This document shows positions 63,985-64,000 of a stretch of DNA of 64,000 nt, one piece after another. The notes under the pieces are model-generated. The model made no database searches. It was not told where the DNA came from and was given only the letters and a program-made list of their open reading frames with translations. Origin of the DNA: Hyphomicrobiales bacterium (GTDB lineage Bacteria > Pseudomonadota > Alphaproteobacteria > Rhizobiales > Rhizobiaceae); the NCBI GenBank assembly GCA_900469965.1, contig UBZP01000012.1, forward strand, positions 62,001-126,000, written 5' to 3'. The position numbers and the translations under genes are program-made. The first letter of the stretch is position 1. The number at the start of each line of letters is the position of its first letter.

Positions 63985-64000
63985 GGGCCGGCGGGGGTCG

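Overview
The window is about 64 kb of GC-rich chromosomal DNA from an alphaproteobacterium of the order Rhizobiales, most likely family Rhizobiaceae. Supporting signs are the fused anthranilate synthase trpE(G) behind a leader peptide ending ISIWWWAR, a choXWV choline transporter, an AglA-type alpha-glucosidase, promoter-like sequences near the rhizobial consensus CTTGAC-N17-CTATAT, and palindromic intergenic elements of the kind common in rhizobia. I found no rRNA, tRNA, phage, transposase, CRISPR array or origin.

Layout. 0-5 kb: alpha-glucosidase, a RelE/ParE-type toxin-antitoxin (TA) pair, adenine deaminase and an aldose-1-epimerase-like protein. 5-8.2 kb: an ArsR/SRPBCC operon, a small membrane protein, and a thiol-disulfide (DCC/DUF393) protein overlapping a saccharopine-dehydrogenase/DUF4166 protein. 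8.2-14.2 kb: an omega-amino-acid aminotransferase, an ArsR regulator with a clear terminator, a HugZ-like protein and choXWV. 14.5-23 kb: a c-type cytochrome, then a five-gene uncharacterised cluster (coiled-coil protein, unknown, AAA+ ATPase, DUF6638-like, membrane-anchored DUF2333-like), interrupted by a RelE/XRE TA module and by a 48-bp inverted repeat. 23-28 kb: Lrp regulator, formate-tetrahydrofolate ligase, a Fic/VbhA-like pair, a DUF1993 protein and an extensin-like protein.

28-37 kb: trpL-trpE(G) with an attenuator, a CDF transporter overlapping queF, SPW-repeat and HupE membrane proteins, a ClpP paralogue, a small lipoprotein and leuA behind a leucine-rich leader. 36.6-42 kb: ECF sigma and anti-sigma factors, metallophosphoesterase, Nudix, glutathionyl-hydroquinone reductase, GNAT. 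42-52 kb: the MoxR-DUF58-DUF4159 operon facing a DUF1285-Nudix-CCA transferase operon. 52-64 kb: small stress-type proteins, hemF, a DUF1194 protein, a CNNM/CBS protein, soxR divergent from a flavin reductase across a textbook SoxR box, trmL, and two related ABC exporters flanking a sugar MFS permease whose upstream region carries a LacI-type palindrome.

Most genes are housekeeping or metabolic and sit in short operons. The most interesting parts are the AAA+ cluster at 15.1-23.0 kb, which looks like a membrane-linked machine of unknown function with a TA module inserted, and the two amino-acid leader peptides (trp and leu), both placed so close to their promoters that they are probably translated without a ribosome binding site.
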